This document shows positions 1 through 11,924 of a DNA stretch of 64,000 nt, one piece after another. The notes below the pieces were generated by a model that saw only the letters and a list, made by a program, of their open reading frames with translations, was not told where the DNA came from and did not search any database. Each line of letters starts with the position of its first letter. Position 1 is the stretch's first letter. The position numbers and the translations under genes were made by a program. Source of the stretch: Aspidapion aeneum (lineage: Eukaryota; Arthropoda; Insecta; Coleoptera; Brentidae). The stretch spans positions 10,386,931-10,450,930 of the forward strand of contig OY755047.1 in NCBI GenBank assembly GCA_963576565.1, read 5' to 3'.

Positions 1-283
1 TATAGTAAAAAAATCCTTTTGTCGAAAAATTAGCTGTCATATTCCAATGTAAAACTGTCAAAGTACGGCCCGACACTATTATTGCATGGCTGTACTTCAA
101 TAAATCCCTGATGATTGGATATTTTGTGCTTGATAAAAAATTAGTTTAACACAGCTCTTAATAGGAAGTTTTGGAACGCCTAAAAAATGTTGGCTAGTTT
201 GACTGCAGTGGTGTGCAGTGCTTATCAAAGCAGAGTGGAGAAAATTGACATTATTTTGCCAAAAATCAACTTTTAGGGGTTAA

Positions 284-478
284 TTAGTCGTAACGTACCA
301 ACAAGGCATATTTAAAAATTTTATAAAAAAAGTCTTTGTATCTGTGATCTATTCGGCTATTAATAAAAGATGTTCTTACTGCCCATTGCTCAATGCTATC
401 GAAAGGTTTTGCAAAGTCAATAAACGCAATATATAATGGAATGTTGCATTCGTTAGCTCGTTCTATTAGGATATTGAT
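284..478 (-). pseudogene. LINE reverse transcriptase fragment
   Basis: On the minus strand, one open frame of about 64 codons carries the RT block LYIAFIDFAKPFDSIEQWAV, followed by NSRIDHRYKDFFYKIFKYAL, and ends in a stop. The first part matches the conserved A-motif region of non-LTR reverse transcriptases (…F.D..KAFDS…), including the catalytic Asp. Normal family members have A rather than P in 'KPFDS', and are several hundred residues long, so this is a short dead piece. The spacing of the two blocks is as in RTE/BovB-like enzymes, but so short a piece cannot be placed in a clade with confidence. No endonuclease or FADD block is visible nearby. A short GGTTC tandem run (481-505) directly abuts it. 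Confidence 0.7.
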
Positions 479-480
479 AG

Positions 481-505
481 TTCAGTTCGGTTCGGTTCGG
501 TTCAA
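481..505 (+). repeat. Short (GGTTC)n run
   Basis: Four consecutive near-perfect copies of TTCGG/GGTTC abut the end of the RT fragment. Such short simple repeats are common at LINE junctions, but no target duplication was found here. Confidence 0.6.
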
Positions 506-863
506 GGTAGTCAACTGAAAGTGTCTAATTATCACTTCAAAATGACATTTACTGGTGCGCAGACGCAGTACTTACTATAACTACAACAAAGTGTCAAATT
601 CTCTCAATTGTTTTAAGCATAAAATTGGAGACTAAAAAAACTACAGATAAAAAAATGGGACACCATTAAAACAATGGCGTATTTAGAAAAAAAAATTTTT
701 GCAAATAATTAAAAAATAAGATATTTAGTTAGATATTAGTTACTTACCTATTATTATTGAAATTATAAATAAATAATAAATGTATCATACCTAGTTTACA
801 TATTTTCTCTTCTAAATACCAAGTCGTCGAAATCAAAACAAACCGCCAGCGCCCGACCGATAA
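506..863. other. Stretch without a recognised gene
   Basis: AT-rich sequence. The last 25 bases (839-863) are GC-richer and continue logically at 1,269, because the hAT element between them duplicated its target. Confidence 0.6.
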
Positions 864-871
864 TGCCAAAT

Positions 872-1260
872 TAGTGGTGTGCAAATACTGTCTACTCGAT
901 ACTTTAATATCTGATACATGGGCGGATTCGAAGTAATCGAATCCTTCGACGCCAAATACTCGTTACTCGAATCCCGAATGGGACCGAAGCCGAAGTGTTA
1001 CTTTCGTATCAATTGTATCGGCATCGGCCGTATGAGTAACGAGTTTGGAGTACTTGTAATCATTTGGACCGATATTTATTTACTTAAATTATTAAAAGAA
1101 CTATTGCGTATACGTATACGATTGACAACATAGAAAATCTCAGTATTTATTGCATTTACCGATAATATAATGATTATTTAGTACTGAATACAAAAATCTG
1201 ATATTCGAACAGGAAGTATCAGTATCTACTCGATATTTGGAAAATCGTTGAACATCACTA
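872..1260. mobile_element. Non-autonomous hAT element (389 bp)
   Basis: The ends are inverted repeats: TAGTGGTGTGCAAATA on the left, and TAGTGATGTTCAACGA when the right end is read on the minus strand. A related inner stretch (TACTCGATA and its complement) follows on both sides. A perfect 8-bp duplication, TGCCAAAT, flanks the element at 864-871 and 1,261-1,268. Eight-base duplications and CAGTG-like or TAGTG-like ends are the hallmark of the hAT superfamily. No transposase is encoded, so it would have been moved by an enzyme supplied elsewhere. An open frame of 71 codons inside it has no recognisable similarity and is not called. Confidence 0.85.
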
Positions 1261-1268
1261 TGCCAAAT

Positions 1269-2400
1269 GATCTAAGCGCACTAATTAAACGTGCCCGTGA
1301 GCTGCTCTAACATGCAACGCAAACCATGGGCGCGGGGGGCGTCACGGGGGAGCGGGCGGCATCGAGGCTAGTTTTTGTATACGCGGTGTGCCGAAGGAAG
1401 GTTCAGATTCTATGTACTGTAAAATTCTATTGGGACATGTCGTCCTCTCTTTCTATATTTCGTAATCAGAATGCAACATAACATCTACAGTGCAAATAAA
1501 GGTGAATAATTAGATTCGAACTAACTATATAGTGCATCCGCCATGCACCGCAGGTGGTTTGAACACTGTAACGATTTTTTTGTCAAAAGTCGTTACAAGT
1601 TTTTCTAGCGCGATCGATGGTTATTTGGTGGCGTTGTGCCCACACAATTGTCTAAAATTTTCCTTTGGTTTTATACATTTCCAAAATTTTGTTCCGAATT
1701 GTGCTGTATTTTTAAAATGTTTTAATCCAGCCAACATTACTTTTTAGTAACCCCTTGTAATTGCATTTCGCATCCGCACCAATCGCAGCACTTGTCGACT
1801 TACCTGGTAGTAATAAATTAGAAAGTGGATGCATGTGATAGGCAACCAACCATGCATTTTCCTTAAAAGAAGGTTTATAGTTCGAAAATAACACCGACAA
1901 TTTGGTTATCAAGGTCGTAATGTTGCGGAAGGTTGGTGTGCAGTTGGAAATAGAAGTGTATTAAACTAGTGCTAGATTGTGTGTGCATAATCAAAATAAA
2001 TATTATCTTTTAATTTTAAAATTAGTGATTTCGCGGCGTGTCATAATTGTCAATCAGACATGGCGATGGAGTGGACATTAGTGGGGGTTAGGAAGTTTTT
2101 TTTGAAGAACTGATAAAAGGCGGAAAGAAAACTCCCGTCGGTCTTTTTCTGAAACTTCAACGACCAGAAACAGGGGCCATTTTTATTTCTCTAGTTTTAT
2201 TTTTTTTTAAATGCCATTAAATTGGATTTAAATAGTGAAATAATATATCGTTTTCGAGATTAAACTGCCCCGTTTCTGGAAAATAGGCCAAAAAACATCA
2301 GGTATGATATATTTTTTTGTAATTTTGCCGACACCACGCCATGTGAAAAAATAACCTCATTTCTTTTGCAACCAAAATTTATTATAAAAAATCAAATACT
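1269..2400. other. Unassigned stretch with a local GC-rich patch
   Basis: At 1,316-1,372 there is a strongly GC-rich patch (runs of G, several CpG) in otherwise AT-rich DNA. It continues the GC-rich bases left of the hAT element. It could be an old promoter/CpG patch or part of another repeat. No splice-bounded coding frame is convincing in this interval. Confidence 0.35.
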
Positions 2401-2540
2401 GAGGGGTTCCCTTTGTTATTTTCAGGCCTTTAAGTACTGGGCAAAAATCAACCACCTGCAAGTACTGGGCACAAAAAAATAAACTACCTCAAAAAAAAAA
2501 TGTTGGGCAAAATCGACCAATCTCCGTACAATGGGCATTA
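2401..2540 (+). repeat. Degenerate short tandem repeat
   Basis: Three to four diverged units share 'AAGTACTGGGCA…AATC.ACC' (for example 2,431, 2,460 and 2,501). Confidence 0.45.
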
Positions 2541-2849
2541 ATGGCCACATTTTAAATGCTCTTCAATCTCCTAAGACAACTCAGGACAGAATTTTTTTGA
2601 TGTACCAACTCTAGTACGGGTCAGACATATTTTTATGGAACTCCATTGAGATTTTGTGTGATAACTGAATCAATTGGGTACTCTACATTGGATTCAACTA
2701 TCATAAGACAATAAACCAACACTCAAACTGTGATGATATTGAAAAGTCTGATGGCAAAGGTCGGTAATTTTACCCTTTATTAATGTTAAACATATAGTTG
2801 AAGTAGTAAGATTAAGTATTGTTTCGTACCGTCCCTGTGTAAATAGATA

Positions 2850-3125
2850 GCTATCTATGCCTGTGCAGTGTTGCCAAATTTTAGCTAGTTTTTAAGTAAA
2901 TTACTGGTCAACAGACCTTTATCGTACCTTACCTTACCATACCTGTCTCTCTCTGGCAAGTGCAATGTTGTCAGACTGAAGCTAGACAATTTGCTTGTTT
3001 TTCCCTACCTTGCCTATCTTATGTAAGTGCAGTCAAACATAAGCTAGAAATTTTCCTTGTTTGTTACAAACTTATTTTTTTCTTGTGAAAGGCAATGTTG
3101 CCAAAACACAAGCCTTGTTCTGGCT
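2850..3125 (+). repeat. Degenerate tandem repeat, units of about 65-95 bp
   Basis: Four units begin with AGTGCARTGTTG-like sequence followed by an AAGCTAGA-like stretch and CTTGTTTTT (near 2,863, 2,959, 3,023 and 3,093). They are too diverged for a firm period. No coding function is seen. Confidence 0.45.
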
Positions 3126-3129
3126 GAAT

Positions 3130-4450
3130 ATCAATTCCCAAATTTTGCCTGCCATAACTTTATCTAGCTAAAGATTGGTGAGACTACTTTTTTATTTAAG
3201 AAACTGATTTTAGTGCCTAGTTATAAAACTCATGTTTTAGCCTTAATTGGGATAGTACTAGCACATAAAAGGAAGTGGTACTTACTGGTCAACATTTTGT
3301 TACTTGTATAAAATAATAATTTTGGGTGCAGTATCCAAGAATTGTTTTTACCCTTGGTAGACATATTAAAAACTGACCAACTTAGTGCCCCTTGCTATTT
3401 GTGCATTGATCAGCCAGATCTATGAACTTATTTAGTTATAAAAAAAAGAATAATTTGATTTGCCTTAGAGAGTCTTGAAAGAGTATTATTAGTGTAAGAG
3501 ATATAGATATATGGGATCATCTGATAGTGATATTTTTTATTAAAAAAAAAATATAGTATTTATTTAAATGTGTTAAATGATATTTTTTATTCGGCACTTT
3601 CTTTACCGTTTTGTTTTAAAGTATTTGTAAGAATTTATCTGCCTTTTTGTCATTAAAAAAAGGTGCTAAATTTATACCTCAAATAGTTTGTTTTTATTTT
3701 TTTATCCCACAAAACTTAAATATTTTGGTCGGCAATCAAAAGACAGGAACAATCTAAAAGTCTGTTTCTAAACAACAGAAACAAAAAGGAGCACATAGGC
3801 TAACACTGGCGCACACATAAAAACAGCAAAAAACATAGATCTCAGAAGTGGATATCTAAATCTTGAGCAGTTTTGAAAGTTAAACTGTTGAAAGTCTGTT
3901 GATTTTGTCATTTGAGGAATATTTGTGGCATTTTTGTTTTAAAGAAACAGATCAATGTTTTTTGTTGTATCAGGAAAACCAATGTTATTAAAGCAATAAA
4001 TAGGTACCAACCCTACCACAGGGTGACAAAAGTTGACAAGGTTCCATCCCTTCAGGAAAATAATATTATTTTGTTGTTTTTTATGAGTATTTGTTTACCT
4101 AAATTTTTGGATGGCTTTAAGATAAATAGTATTGCTTTCTTTTTTTGAATACAAAGTATTCTGGCGCCGTTTGTTGACCCACGACCCAAGTGCCTCCGAT
4201 AACACAAAAATACTGAGTTCACCAGGCTGTCGAACATTATATCCCTTACCATATTTTTTTGGTTTAGGGTTATAACACGAATACAAACACATACAAACCG
4301 GGTATTAATTTGTAGGTAATATTCCAGTCTTTAGTGAATTCCGTTTGGGAAAATTATTAATTAAATTAAAGAATGATCAAATTTTAATATTTTTTAAAGT
4401 AAAATTTGGGAGTGCACGTGCACATGTGCACTTATGGAGAAACCGCCACT
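3130..4450. other. AT-rich stretch, nothing recognised
   Basis: Only short frames without family signature. A short alternating purine/pyrimidine run (GTGCACGTGCACATGTGCAC) lies at 4,413-4,432. Confidence 0.5.
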
Positions 4451-4452
4451 GC

Positions 4453-4541
4453 CCTCAGGGATGGTACTACAATTTGAGACTATTTTGAACGGGAATCCTA
4501 CGACTGCACGGACTAAATTACCAAAAAATTACATTCCGTTA
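4453..4541 (+). repeat. Dispersed repeat, copy 1
   Basis: About 90 bases centred on TTGAGACTATTTTGAACGGG and CCTACGACTGCACGGACTAA recur in the same orientation at 22,120-22,208 with about 90% identity. The family is not recognised. The boundaries are where the similarity fades. Confidence 0.65.
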
Positions 4542-4969
4542 AAAATTTCTCGGAACCCTCCCCTAAATAAGCACAAAATGATACATTGAAATTAAAACTA
4601 AATAACAAAGCTTCACGAGTAGGTAATCGGGAAAACTTTTCCTGATCCGGAGCCGTAAAACTAGTGTGTTAAACGGTAAAACTCGGTGAAAAAAAAACAG
4701 AGTGTGTAAAACTAGAGGAAAAACACTGGTAAAACTTTAATACCCGAACAGGAAGCTTAACTTCGGAAAAAGCATCCCAGAGGGCGTTTTTGTTTCTATA
4801 AAAGTTTACATTGGCAGCTGGTTAACAAATGAGCTTAAATCTAGCTGGGACAAGCTAAAAAACAAGCTAGACAGCTTATATAGAAGCTACTTAGATTACC
4901 CAATTGAAATTAGAGCAATAAAACTTGGTTCTTCTATATAAATATTAATAGTGTGGCGTTAAATGGATC

Positions 4970-5542
4970 GTTCATACTCGTCTTTTGTCTAGTCTTTTGT
5001 CTTGGTTTAGTCATATGTCTTGTCATAAGAAAGTTAAAACCAATGTTTCTTATGGGAGTGTTCATACAATGCTTTTGCTTTTGTTTTTGATTAGTCTTTG
5101 TCTTAAGAGTTGCCAACTTTCAATCCTTAGGACAACGACTAAGACGAGTGACAGACATCAGCTGAAATTTGGTGTTTTTTTTTACAGGGCGTCCGAAGAG
5201 CGCAAGCGCGCGGACGAAATTTTGAATTTACCGCCATTAATCATATTTTTAACAGAAAATCTCAACATAACCTCAAAATTTTATTTGTTTTTTTTCTTTT
5301 TCGCTTTTGTTCTTTCGTGTCTGTGTTTCGTGCACAGATTAGGTTAAATAAGATTGTTTTGTGTAGAAAATGACTTTTGAAAATGGGCCTTCTTATTGAA
5401 ATTTATTTTTTTTTCAGTAGGTTATGACTAAGACTAATCAAAAACAAAGGACGAGTATGAACAGCCAATTTTGTTTAAGACAGCTAAGACTAATCAAAGG
5501 ACAAAGACTAATCAAAAACAAAAGACTAAGACGAGTATGAAC
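4970..5542. mobile_element. Inverted-repeat (MITE-like) element
   Basis: The left end reads GTTCATACTCGTCTTTTGTC. The right end read on the minus strand gives GTTCATACTCGTCTTAGTCT. Both are followed by many 'GATTAGTCTTTGTC'-like repeats, so the subterminal regions are also inverted repeats of each other. No clear target duplication was found. A 120-codon frame inside has no domain signature and is not called as a gene. Confidence 0.6.
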
Positions 5543-7620
5543 AATACTTAATATTAACACGTCTTCTGGTCTGTATGGTGTCCGGAGATAAGTATAGCAC
5601 CAAGGTAACCCCTAAGCCTGTCGTATAAGGCCACTAAAGGGGTCTCAACCCATGAGTAAATGGGTAGTCTGGTAACGGACGAGCTTTGACCAGTATGTGA
5701 ACAAAAAAAAATTAAAACCGGTAACCTTTGGGATCACACAAGGTAACATCTATGGTAAAGGGGGTGGGTTAATCTGGATGGATTCGGTGACCTAGCCATT
5801 CAGGAAATCACCACATGGGATAGGTCTTTGCAATAAGGCTAGTCCTTTGGTTTAATCACCCCGTAATTCTGGTAACAAAACGCACGTGTATTTTTAATTC
5901 AGTTTTAAACCACAGGTTCCTAAGGAAACTGATAATGGATGCTGCGAAACGAATTACCTTAATGTTAATATATTCGGTCACCACCCTTTATAATAAGGGT
6001 GGTGGATCGGTGTTTAAACTGCCATTGTTTTGAAATTTGTGACTTTGAAAGATTATCGCTTATTTTTTATTTAAATTCTGATTCTAATTTGGAATAGTTT
6101 TTTGAGAAAAGGTTCTGTCCCAAAATTTTATGTAGTGAAAAATTTATGAACAATTGGGGTGCCCATCCGCCAAAGTTTCTACATTGGAAGATTTTCATTG
6201 CAACTGACCGTAGAGCTACAAACCATGAACAAACGATAAATTAATGATTATTTAATTTTTTCAAAAATGTTATTTTTTACAATGTATTTAGAGCTAGAGT
6301 TAAGCTAAGCTTTGCAATTTGTTTTGGTAAAAATTATGATTCAAATAAGATAAGATTTATATTATAGTTTTTGTAAACAGAAGTTTTTAATAGTATTACC
6401 TAAGGATAAAGACTTAAATTAATATTATTTGTAGTTTCCACAAATAAATTCTTGACTTATATTAATGTAGTACATACTCATTTCTTTGTTACAATAAGTA
6501 TATGAGCATTTATATTTTTTGTTTAAGGTAAATTAAAACAGTATTTTATTATAATTTTTAATAAATATAATTAAAAATTTTTGATGGTCGACACATAGAT
6601 CTTTTAAAAAGTATTATAAAGTTCTCAACTGATTTAAGTGGAAAGGCTTTGGAAATTTCAACAAAAACAGTATTGTACAGACTCTTTCTGAGTGAATTAA
6701 AAAATATATTTCAGACACAATATTTAAACTAAAAATAGCTATATTGAGGCTATTACTAATGACTAAGTTTAAAATGTTGCAGTAGAACAGCTCATAGGAT
6801 TAGAAACCAACCAAAAAAACTGAAAATCTAAAATCTAACTAAGAAAGAAACTATGCAAAAATAATTTATTCTCATCCTCCAAAAAACTTCATCTCATAAA
6901 CTGCCATTGTCAGTTATGACGAGAGGAGCGACATCAATAGCTGTTTCATTTTCTCAGTCTTCCAAAATTAGTTTTTCGCAATGCATTATGTAATTTTAAC
7001 AATGCGTTTTATCTTTTTAAACAATAGTTTAACAAACTTTTTAGTTTTCTAAAGAAGTTGTTTTGAATGGCATCACAAAGTCTTCATACTTTTTGTCATT
7101 ACCTATACTGTTTCTTAAAATTTTGGTTTGTAGTTATTACGGATGGGACCGAAGATCGAAAAAAGCGTGGAATTTTCGTAGAAACATTTTATCTTTGTCG
7201 CAATTTTTTTTTTCCTATTTTGACTACTTGCCAAAAATTTTTTGTTTTGAAAGTTGACTTTTATTGGCAATTTAAACATTGATAGACAGACAGGCTTGCA
7301 ACTGCCAACTGCAATCTGGGGCCAACAACGATTTTCGATGCTATTTTCTGTCTTCTTTATAGGAGAAAAATAAAAAAGGATAGCAAAGGGACTTGGGTCA
7401 TTGCAAGGACTATATATGGAGTGCCTATTAGGAGCTAGCAGCTAGTGAGCGCACATTGTGGCTCTCTGTACCTTGTTGATTATGTCAAAAGATTTATGAC
7501 CCACCAGTGGTCTAAGGCTACAACCATGTCATTATGAGGTATAACATGATGACTAAGTTTCTTGCCTAAAATATAATTTGAAGTCTACTGGGTTCTATTT
7601 ACTAAATAGTATTTAAATTA
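5543..7620. other. Stretch without a recognised gene
   Basis: 5,560-5,900 is GC-richer than its surroundings and has several short GGTAAC-containing motifs; it may be a decayed 3' region of a retroelement or an RNA-like sequence. The rest, to 7,620, is AT-rich with no convincing coding signal. Confidence 0.35.
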
Positions 7621-7639
7621 TTATCTGAGTCGAACACAG

Positions 7640-7720
7640 TAGGTATGTGGTGCACAACGGGTCCAGAAAGGCGTGACTAAGTGCCAGGTTAGATCCTTTA
7701 AGGGTGCTAATCGCCACTAC
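7640..7720 (+). repeat. Probable LINE 3' UTR remnant
   Basis: The motif CACAACGGGTCCAG at 7,653 resembles TACAACGGGCCCAG at 8,651, which follows the RNase H LINE remnant. This suggests a second 3' end of the same LINE family directly upstream. Confidence 0.4.
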
Positions 7721-7789
7721 CGTACATTCATACATTTATTTAAGCAATTTGTCTTACAAATTAAACTGAATCCTCTTGTAAGGGTCTTT

Positions 7790-8632
7790 ATATCCAAAAG
7801 GGAAGTCTGGAAGGAATAGAAGTGTGTACCTCTCACCCAGAATGGAGTGGTCTGGTATATTGATGGCTCCAAAATGGGGAAGAGGTCTAGAGCAGCGGTG
7901 TACTGCAGAATCACAGGAGCGAAATTACATTTTGCCCTGGATAAGGATGCTACTGTTCTTCAGGTAGAAGTACACGCCATTCTAATGTGTGATTATAAAA
8001 GGAAAAGACATCAACATATGCTCAGACAATATAGCTGCACTGTCCGCCATCAAATCGGCTAGAGTAAGCTTTGCACTTGTAGCTGAGTGTGTGGATGTAC
8101 TAAGGACCCTGGCAGGGCACCACAAGGTTGATCTCCTCTTGGTTCCAAGACATGATGGCATTCTTGGAAACAAGGATGATCAGCTTCCTAGAATGGGATG
8201 ATCAGTTGATCCAATCGCAGAATGTCTTACCATGACGACTCTAAAACGTGACTTATACGGGTACTCTCAGGCGCTGTGGGAAGACACGGAAGGACTGAGG
8301 CAAGCCAAACTCCTTATCGGGGAGGTGAGCGCCTTTAGGCCGATGTCTTTTCTCACACTCGGGAGAAAAGATATAAGACTGGTGACAGGGCTTTTAACAG
8401 GACACTGTCGCCTTAATAAACACCTTAGCATTCTGAGAATCGTTGAAGACTCGGAGTCTCAATGATGTATGGAGGATGAAGAATCTTCTCTAGATATCTT
8501 AGCCGAGTGCCCGGCACTTGCCGCGTTAAGACAGTCGCATTTGGGAAGCTGTGTGCTTAGCCCTAGCGATATTGGAAAGTTTCAACCCAGAAAAATCTGC
8601 TCCTTTGTTAAGGCGGCGGGTATTGAGGGCTG
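7790..8632 (+). pseudogene. LINE remnant: RNase H domain and C-terminal zinc-knuckle region
   Basis: A frame starting near 7,820 reads VVWYIDGSKMG, the first RNase H strand with its catalytic Asp. It continues with VLQVEVHAIL, which supplies the Glu. After a frameshift near 8,000 it gives INICSDNIAALSAI (second Asp) and LVPRHDGILGNKDD, the last RNase H motif. After more damage comes GHCRLNKHL (8,399-8,425), then a premature stop, then CMEDEESSLDILAECPAL, the H/C-rich tail found after RNase H in several insect LINEs. The RT and endonuclease are absent, so this is a 5'-truncated copy with at least two frameshifts and an internal stop. An R1/LOA/I-type origin is possible but not settled. It ends where the 8,676 element begins. 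Confidence 0.8.
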
Positions 8633-8675
8633 AAACAGTGGAGAGTGGGGTACAACGGGCCCAGTAAGATGGGCT

Positions 8676-9935
8676 AATAGGGTATTTGACAAATTTTAGA
8701 AAAGAGTTTAGAATGATACATAGATCCCTAATTTGCTACGCAAAAGTATTAAAATAGTATATTTTATAATGACTACTATTAAAATCAAGTTTTCTAATTT
8801 CCGATTTGAATTTGCCGCTAAAACGCTTATTTCTAGCATGGCGTTGCAATGACGTCACAGCGCAGTAAACTCGCGGACAGATACACGGCATTTAAGTGTT
8901 TATTTGTTTTTAGTCTGTGTTTTTACTGTTTTTTATGTAAAAAAATGTCCTATAAGTGGTGTGTAGTGCCTCAGTGTTCGAATACTAGCATAAAAAAACC
9001 TGAAAAACTATTTATTCATGTGCCTACAGCAGTAAAAGAACGAAAAAAGTGGCTAGAACCTGCTCGAAGAGACCCAAGGGCCTTATTCTAATACATCTTC
9101 ACTTTATATTTGTGAAGATCACTTTGATGTGAGTATAACTACATTGTTTCTATTAATTTTTCCCACGTTGTCTATAATATATATAACTATTTCGTAAATG
9201 ACCATGAAATTTTTGAGGTTATGTTCATTACAAGGGGTGAACAATTATAATAGGCAGAAAGTTGTGCAAATTTTTAGGCGGTGCTAGGTAGTTATTAGGC
9301 AGGACTAGGGAGTACCTCTAATGCTTAAAATAATAATGATTGGGTATTTAATTGAATCTATTGTAAGTGGCACATTAAACAAAAAAGCAAAACATATAAC
9401 CTACCTCAAAATCTAAATGAGTAAAATTAGGCGAAGAATATCGTAAAAAAACTTTTAGTTACATACAAAACAACTCATCGAATACTTACATCAACATTTT
9501 AACGTTTCTAAATTCCGCAGAACAAAAATTACTGTTGTTGGCAAAGAAACTTGCCACCATAAAGGAATTCAGGATTGGCAGGTTGAAGCTATCGGCTTTG
9601 GAGAATCCGTTTTCAATTGAAAATGTTTTTTTATAAGCAAAACACAAAATAAAATCTAATTTAGGACGATAATTCGCACTTTAAACCAAGGCAAACATTA
9701 CCATCCATATGAAAATAACACATAAAATAGGTTCGTTCGAGGAGTTTACTATTTTGTGACGTCACTCGCAGCTGATTGGTAGACCGCCGGTTTTGAATCA
9801 CGTGGCGAATTGTTTTAATTTATTGAATTTATTTAATAAAAAGAACTATGAATTTGTTTTTGGAATTCCCAAGACCTAAAGATATATCTAAAAATAAATA
9901 TATATTTATTTTTTACTACTATCAAACACCCTATT
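8676..9935. mobile_element. Inverted-repeat transposon remnant carrying a THAP domain
   Basis: The left end AATAGGGTATTTGAC (8,676-8,690) and the right end ATCAAACACCCTATT (9,921-9,935) are inverted repeats, 13 of 15 matching. Further in, both ends carry TGACGTCAC followed within about 10 bases by AGTAAACTC, again as inverted copies (near 8,850 and 9,750). The THAP frame lies just inside the left subterminal region. No catalytic transposase domain is visible, and no convincing target duplication was found. THAP domains occur in P-element and Kolobok/Phantom-type transposases, so one of these is plausible. Confidence 0.6.
8945..9128 (+). pseudogene. THAP zinc-finger exon, broken
   Basis: From the ATG at 8,945 the frame reads MSYKWCVVPQCSNTSIKKPE, then KLFIHVP and KKWLEPARRD. 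These give the first two Cys, the conserved Pro and the invariant Trp of a THAP-type C2CH DNA-binding domain. After one frameshift near 9,087 it continues NTSSLYICEDHFD, which supplies the final C-x2-H pair. It ends at GAT|GTGAGT, a good splice donor at 9,129. A THAP domain is normally about 80-90 residues, and the recognisable part here covers most of that. In the original reading frame a stop follows ALF, so the copy cannot make the full domain without the frameshift. An ATG at 8,849 would add a leader with no family similarity. By context it is the DNA-binding part of a transposase or a captured host-type THAP exon. Confidence 0.75.
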
Positions 9936-10235
9936 GCCTATGATTTTCCCGTCTGCAAAAGTTATATTTTAAAAATCGTAAAATATCGGAAAATGTTTAA
10001 CAAAAAAGTTGTATTTTATTTTCTAAAGTAATCTACGGTTCTAACAGCCAGTTAGTTTTTTTGCTTGTTTTCCTGAAGCCAGCTAGAGCAACATCCCCGT
10101 AGCTAATTTAAGAGCTGTTTTAAATTTGTTTAATTCCGTTAGCCCGGCCTCAGCTATCACTAGGATAAATGGTTCAAAGTTTTAGCTAGAGCTGTTTGTC
10201 AATTAGCTGCACGGAGCGCTCTCTCTAGCTATGTA
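9936..10235. other. Stretch rich in AGCT-containing motifs
   Basis: Repeated TTAGCTAGAGC-like motifs occur between 10,040 and 10,232 and resume after the element at 10,664 (TAGCTGGG…CAGCC). This indicates a single older sequence interrupted by that element. Confidence 0.4.
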
Positions 10236-10664
10236 CAGGGTGTCCCATATAAGGTACTTTTTTTTTTAACAAAACCTAATTTTGGATTTTACAAACAAAA
10301 AAAAATTATTGAAAGCTTATCTAAGCTTTCTTCATGTTATTATGAAGAACACAAATCATTTTGGGTCTGAAACTACTTAAAGTCACCAGTAATTTGTCCC
10401 AGAGATATATACGAATATTCCTCTACTATTTTTTTTTGGTTTATTTTGATCGTGATATCTTTATCTGTGTTTGTTATACTTTTAGTTTTAGTGTAGTTCA
10501 CAGTAGTTGTTTCTGTTGTATATAGTTCTTCCATCATTTTTATTAGTTCTTCTATCTTATTGTCACGAATAAGGGGGGCCCTGGGGTTTGTTTACAAGAT
10601 TAATCAAAACTGTATCTCTTACCGTTTCTTGCCCCGTCTAGTTACGTTAATCTGGGACACCCTG
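10236..10664. mobile_element. TA-flanked MITE with CAGGGTGTCCC ends
   Basis: It begins CAGGGTGTCCCATATAAGG and ends …TCTGGGACACCCTG. The terminal 13-14 bases are inverted repeats, flanked on both sides by TA. TA target sites suggest the Tc1/mariner superfamily. No transposase frame is present. Its 'ATAAGG.ACTTTTTTTT' subterminal region recurs near 10,871. Confidence 0.7.
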
Positions 10665-11292
10665 TATAGCTTGTTTTATGTTGTAGCTGGGAATACAGCC
10701 AGTGGATGAAAAAGCACATTGAAGGGTGGCAATTGAAATTATTTGTTTTTGTCGCGCCGGCCATGCTGCAAGAAGCGGGTAATTTAGAGAAAAACAAATA
10801 AATTTTCCCGGCTGTAAAGGAAAATCAAATTAGATACTAAAAGACAATTACATAATGGTTTATAGCGGACATTATAAGGCACTTTTTTTTTGGAACAAAA
10901 TCAAACTTTTGGCTGAAAAAAACAGTTTTTTTTCAGCAAAGAATTCTAAATAGATTTTTATCAACGTCAAAATCACATTAGGTTCGCGCCTTTTCTACAC
11001 CAATTTTAAAACGTAATTTGCATGGCTTTTTTACCAAATATTTTTGAGATTTTACTAAAAGCAGCCCCATCTATTGACGACATTTTTCACTTCGACGAGA
11101 TATATCCGGGAGTGCTTTGGCCTGTAAACTCCAAACACCAGTAAATGAACAGATCCCTGATCCTTAACGATCACGAGGCATCAGTTATTAACCTGAAAAA
11201 GATACATTAATAGAATATTACTGAAATAAAGCCAGGCTATAATAGTGCCAGATACAATTTTGACACCTTCACATTGTAATATCAGCTGTGAT
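10665..11292. other. Stretch without a recognised gene
   Basis: Contains only a short relative of the preceding MITE's subterminal sequence (about 10,868-10,910). Confidence 0.45.
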
Positions 11293-11924
11293 CAGCATTG
11301 CCAGGTTTACTGATATTTCAGTAGATCTACTGCTTTTGGGTGTTTATCTACTGAATATTATTTTTACGGCGGAATCTACTGCTTTTTTTTATTTTTCAAG
11401 AAAATTTATCAAGTATTCAAAGTATTTATAATTTTTGCCTGTGAAAAAATTATATGAAATCTCCATGATGTATTTTATGTCTGTGGTCATTTTTGAATTT
11501 CGCGTTTCTTCGTGGAATGTAAAAAAAAGCCCAGTTACCACCTATGCGCGACCGCCATGATTCAAAAGACGCATCACGTGACGTGACATGGATTTGCACC
11601 GGTTTTAAATGCAGCGTCACTTGATGGATTTTTTTGACTCAGGGTGGGCATGCATGAGTGGAAACCGGGTATAAGTGCGCGTCTGGTGATATCCGCGTCC
11701 AACGATTATAAACACACAGGATTGCTTATTTCCATTTAACTAATGTTAGCGTCGGTCAGCGAGACGAACTGTGTCTGCTTATGTCACCAGCGGACCAGTT
11801 GCTTTATTTGTATTCAGAGTTCGTGTGATTTTAAGGTGTTTTTGACGTTTTAACCTCCGTTTTTTTTGCGTTTTTTCATTTATTTGACGGTGTGGTTGAC
11901 TATTTAGGAGGTAAATCTGAGGGC

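Noticed and set aside
4985..5347. A 120-codon open frame
   Set aside because: Begins inside the inverted-repeat end of a MITE and shows no domain.
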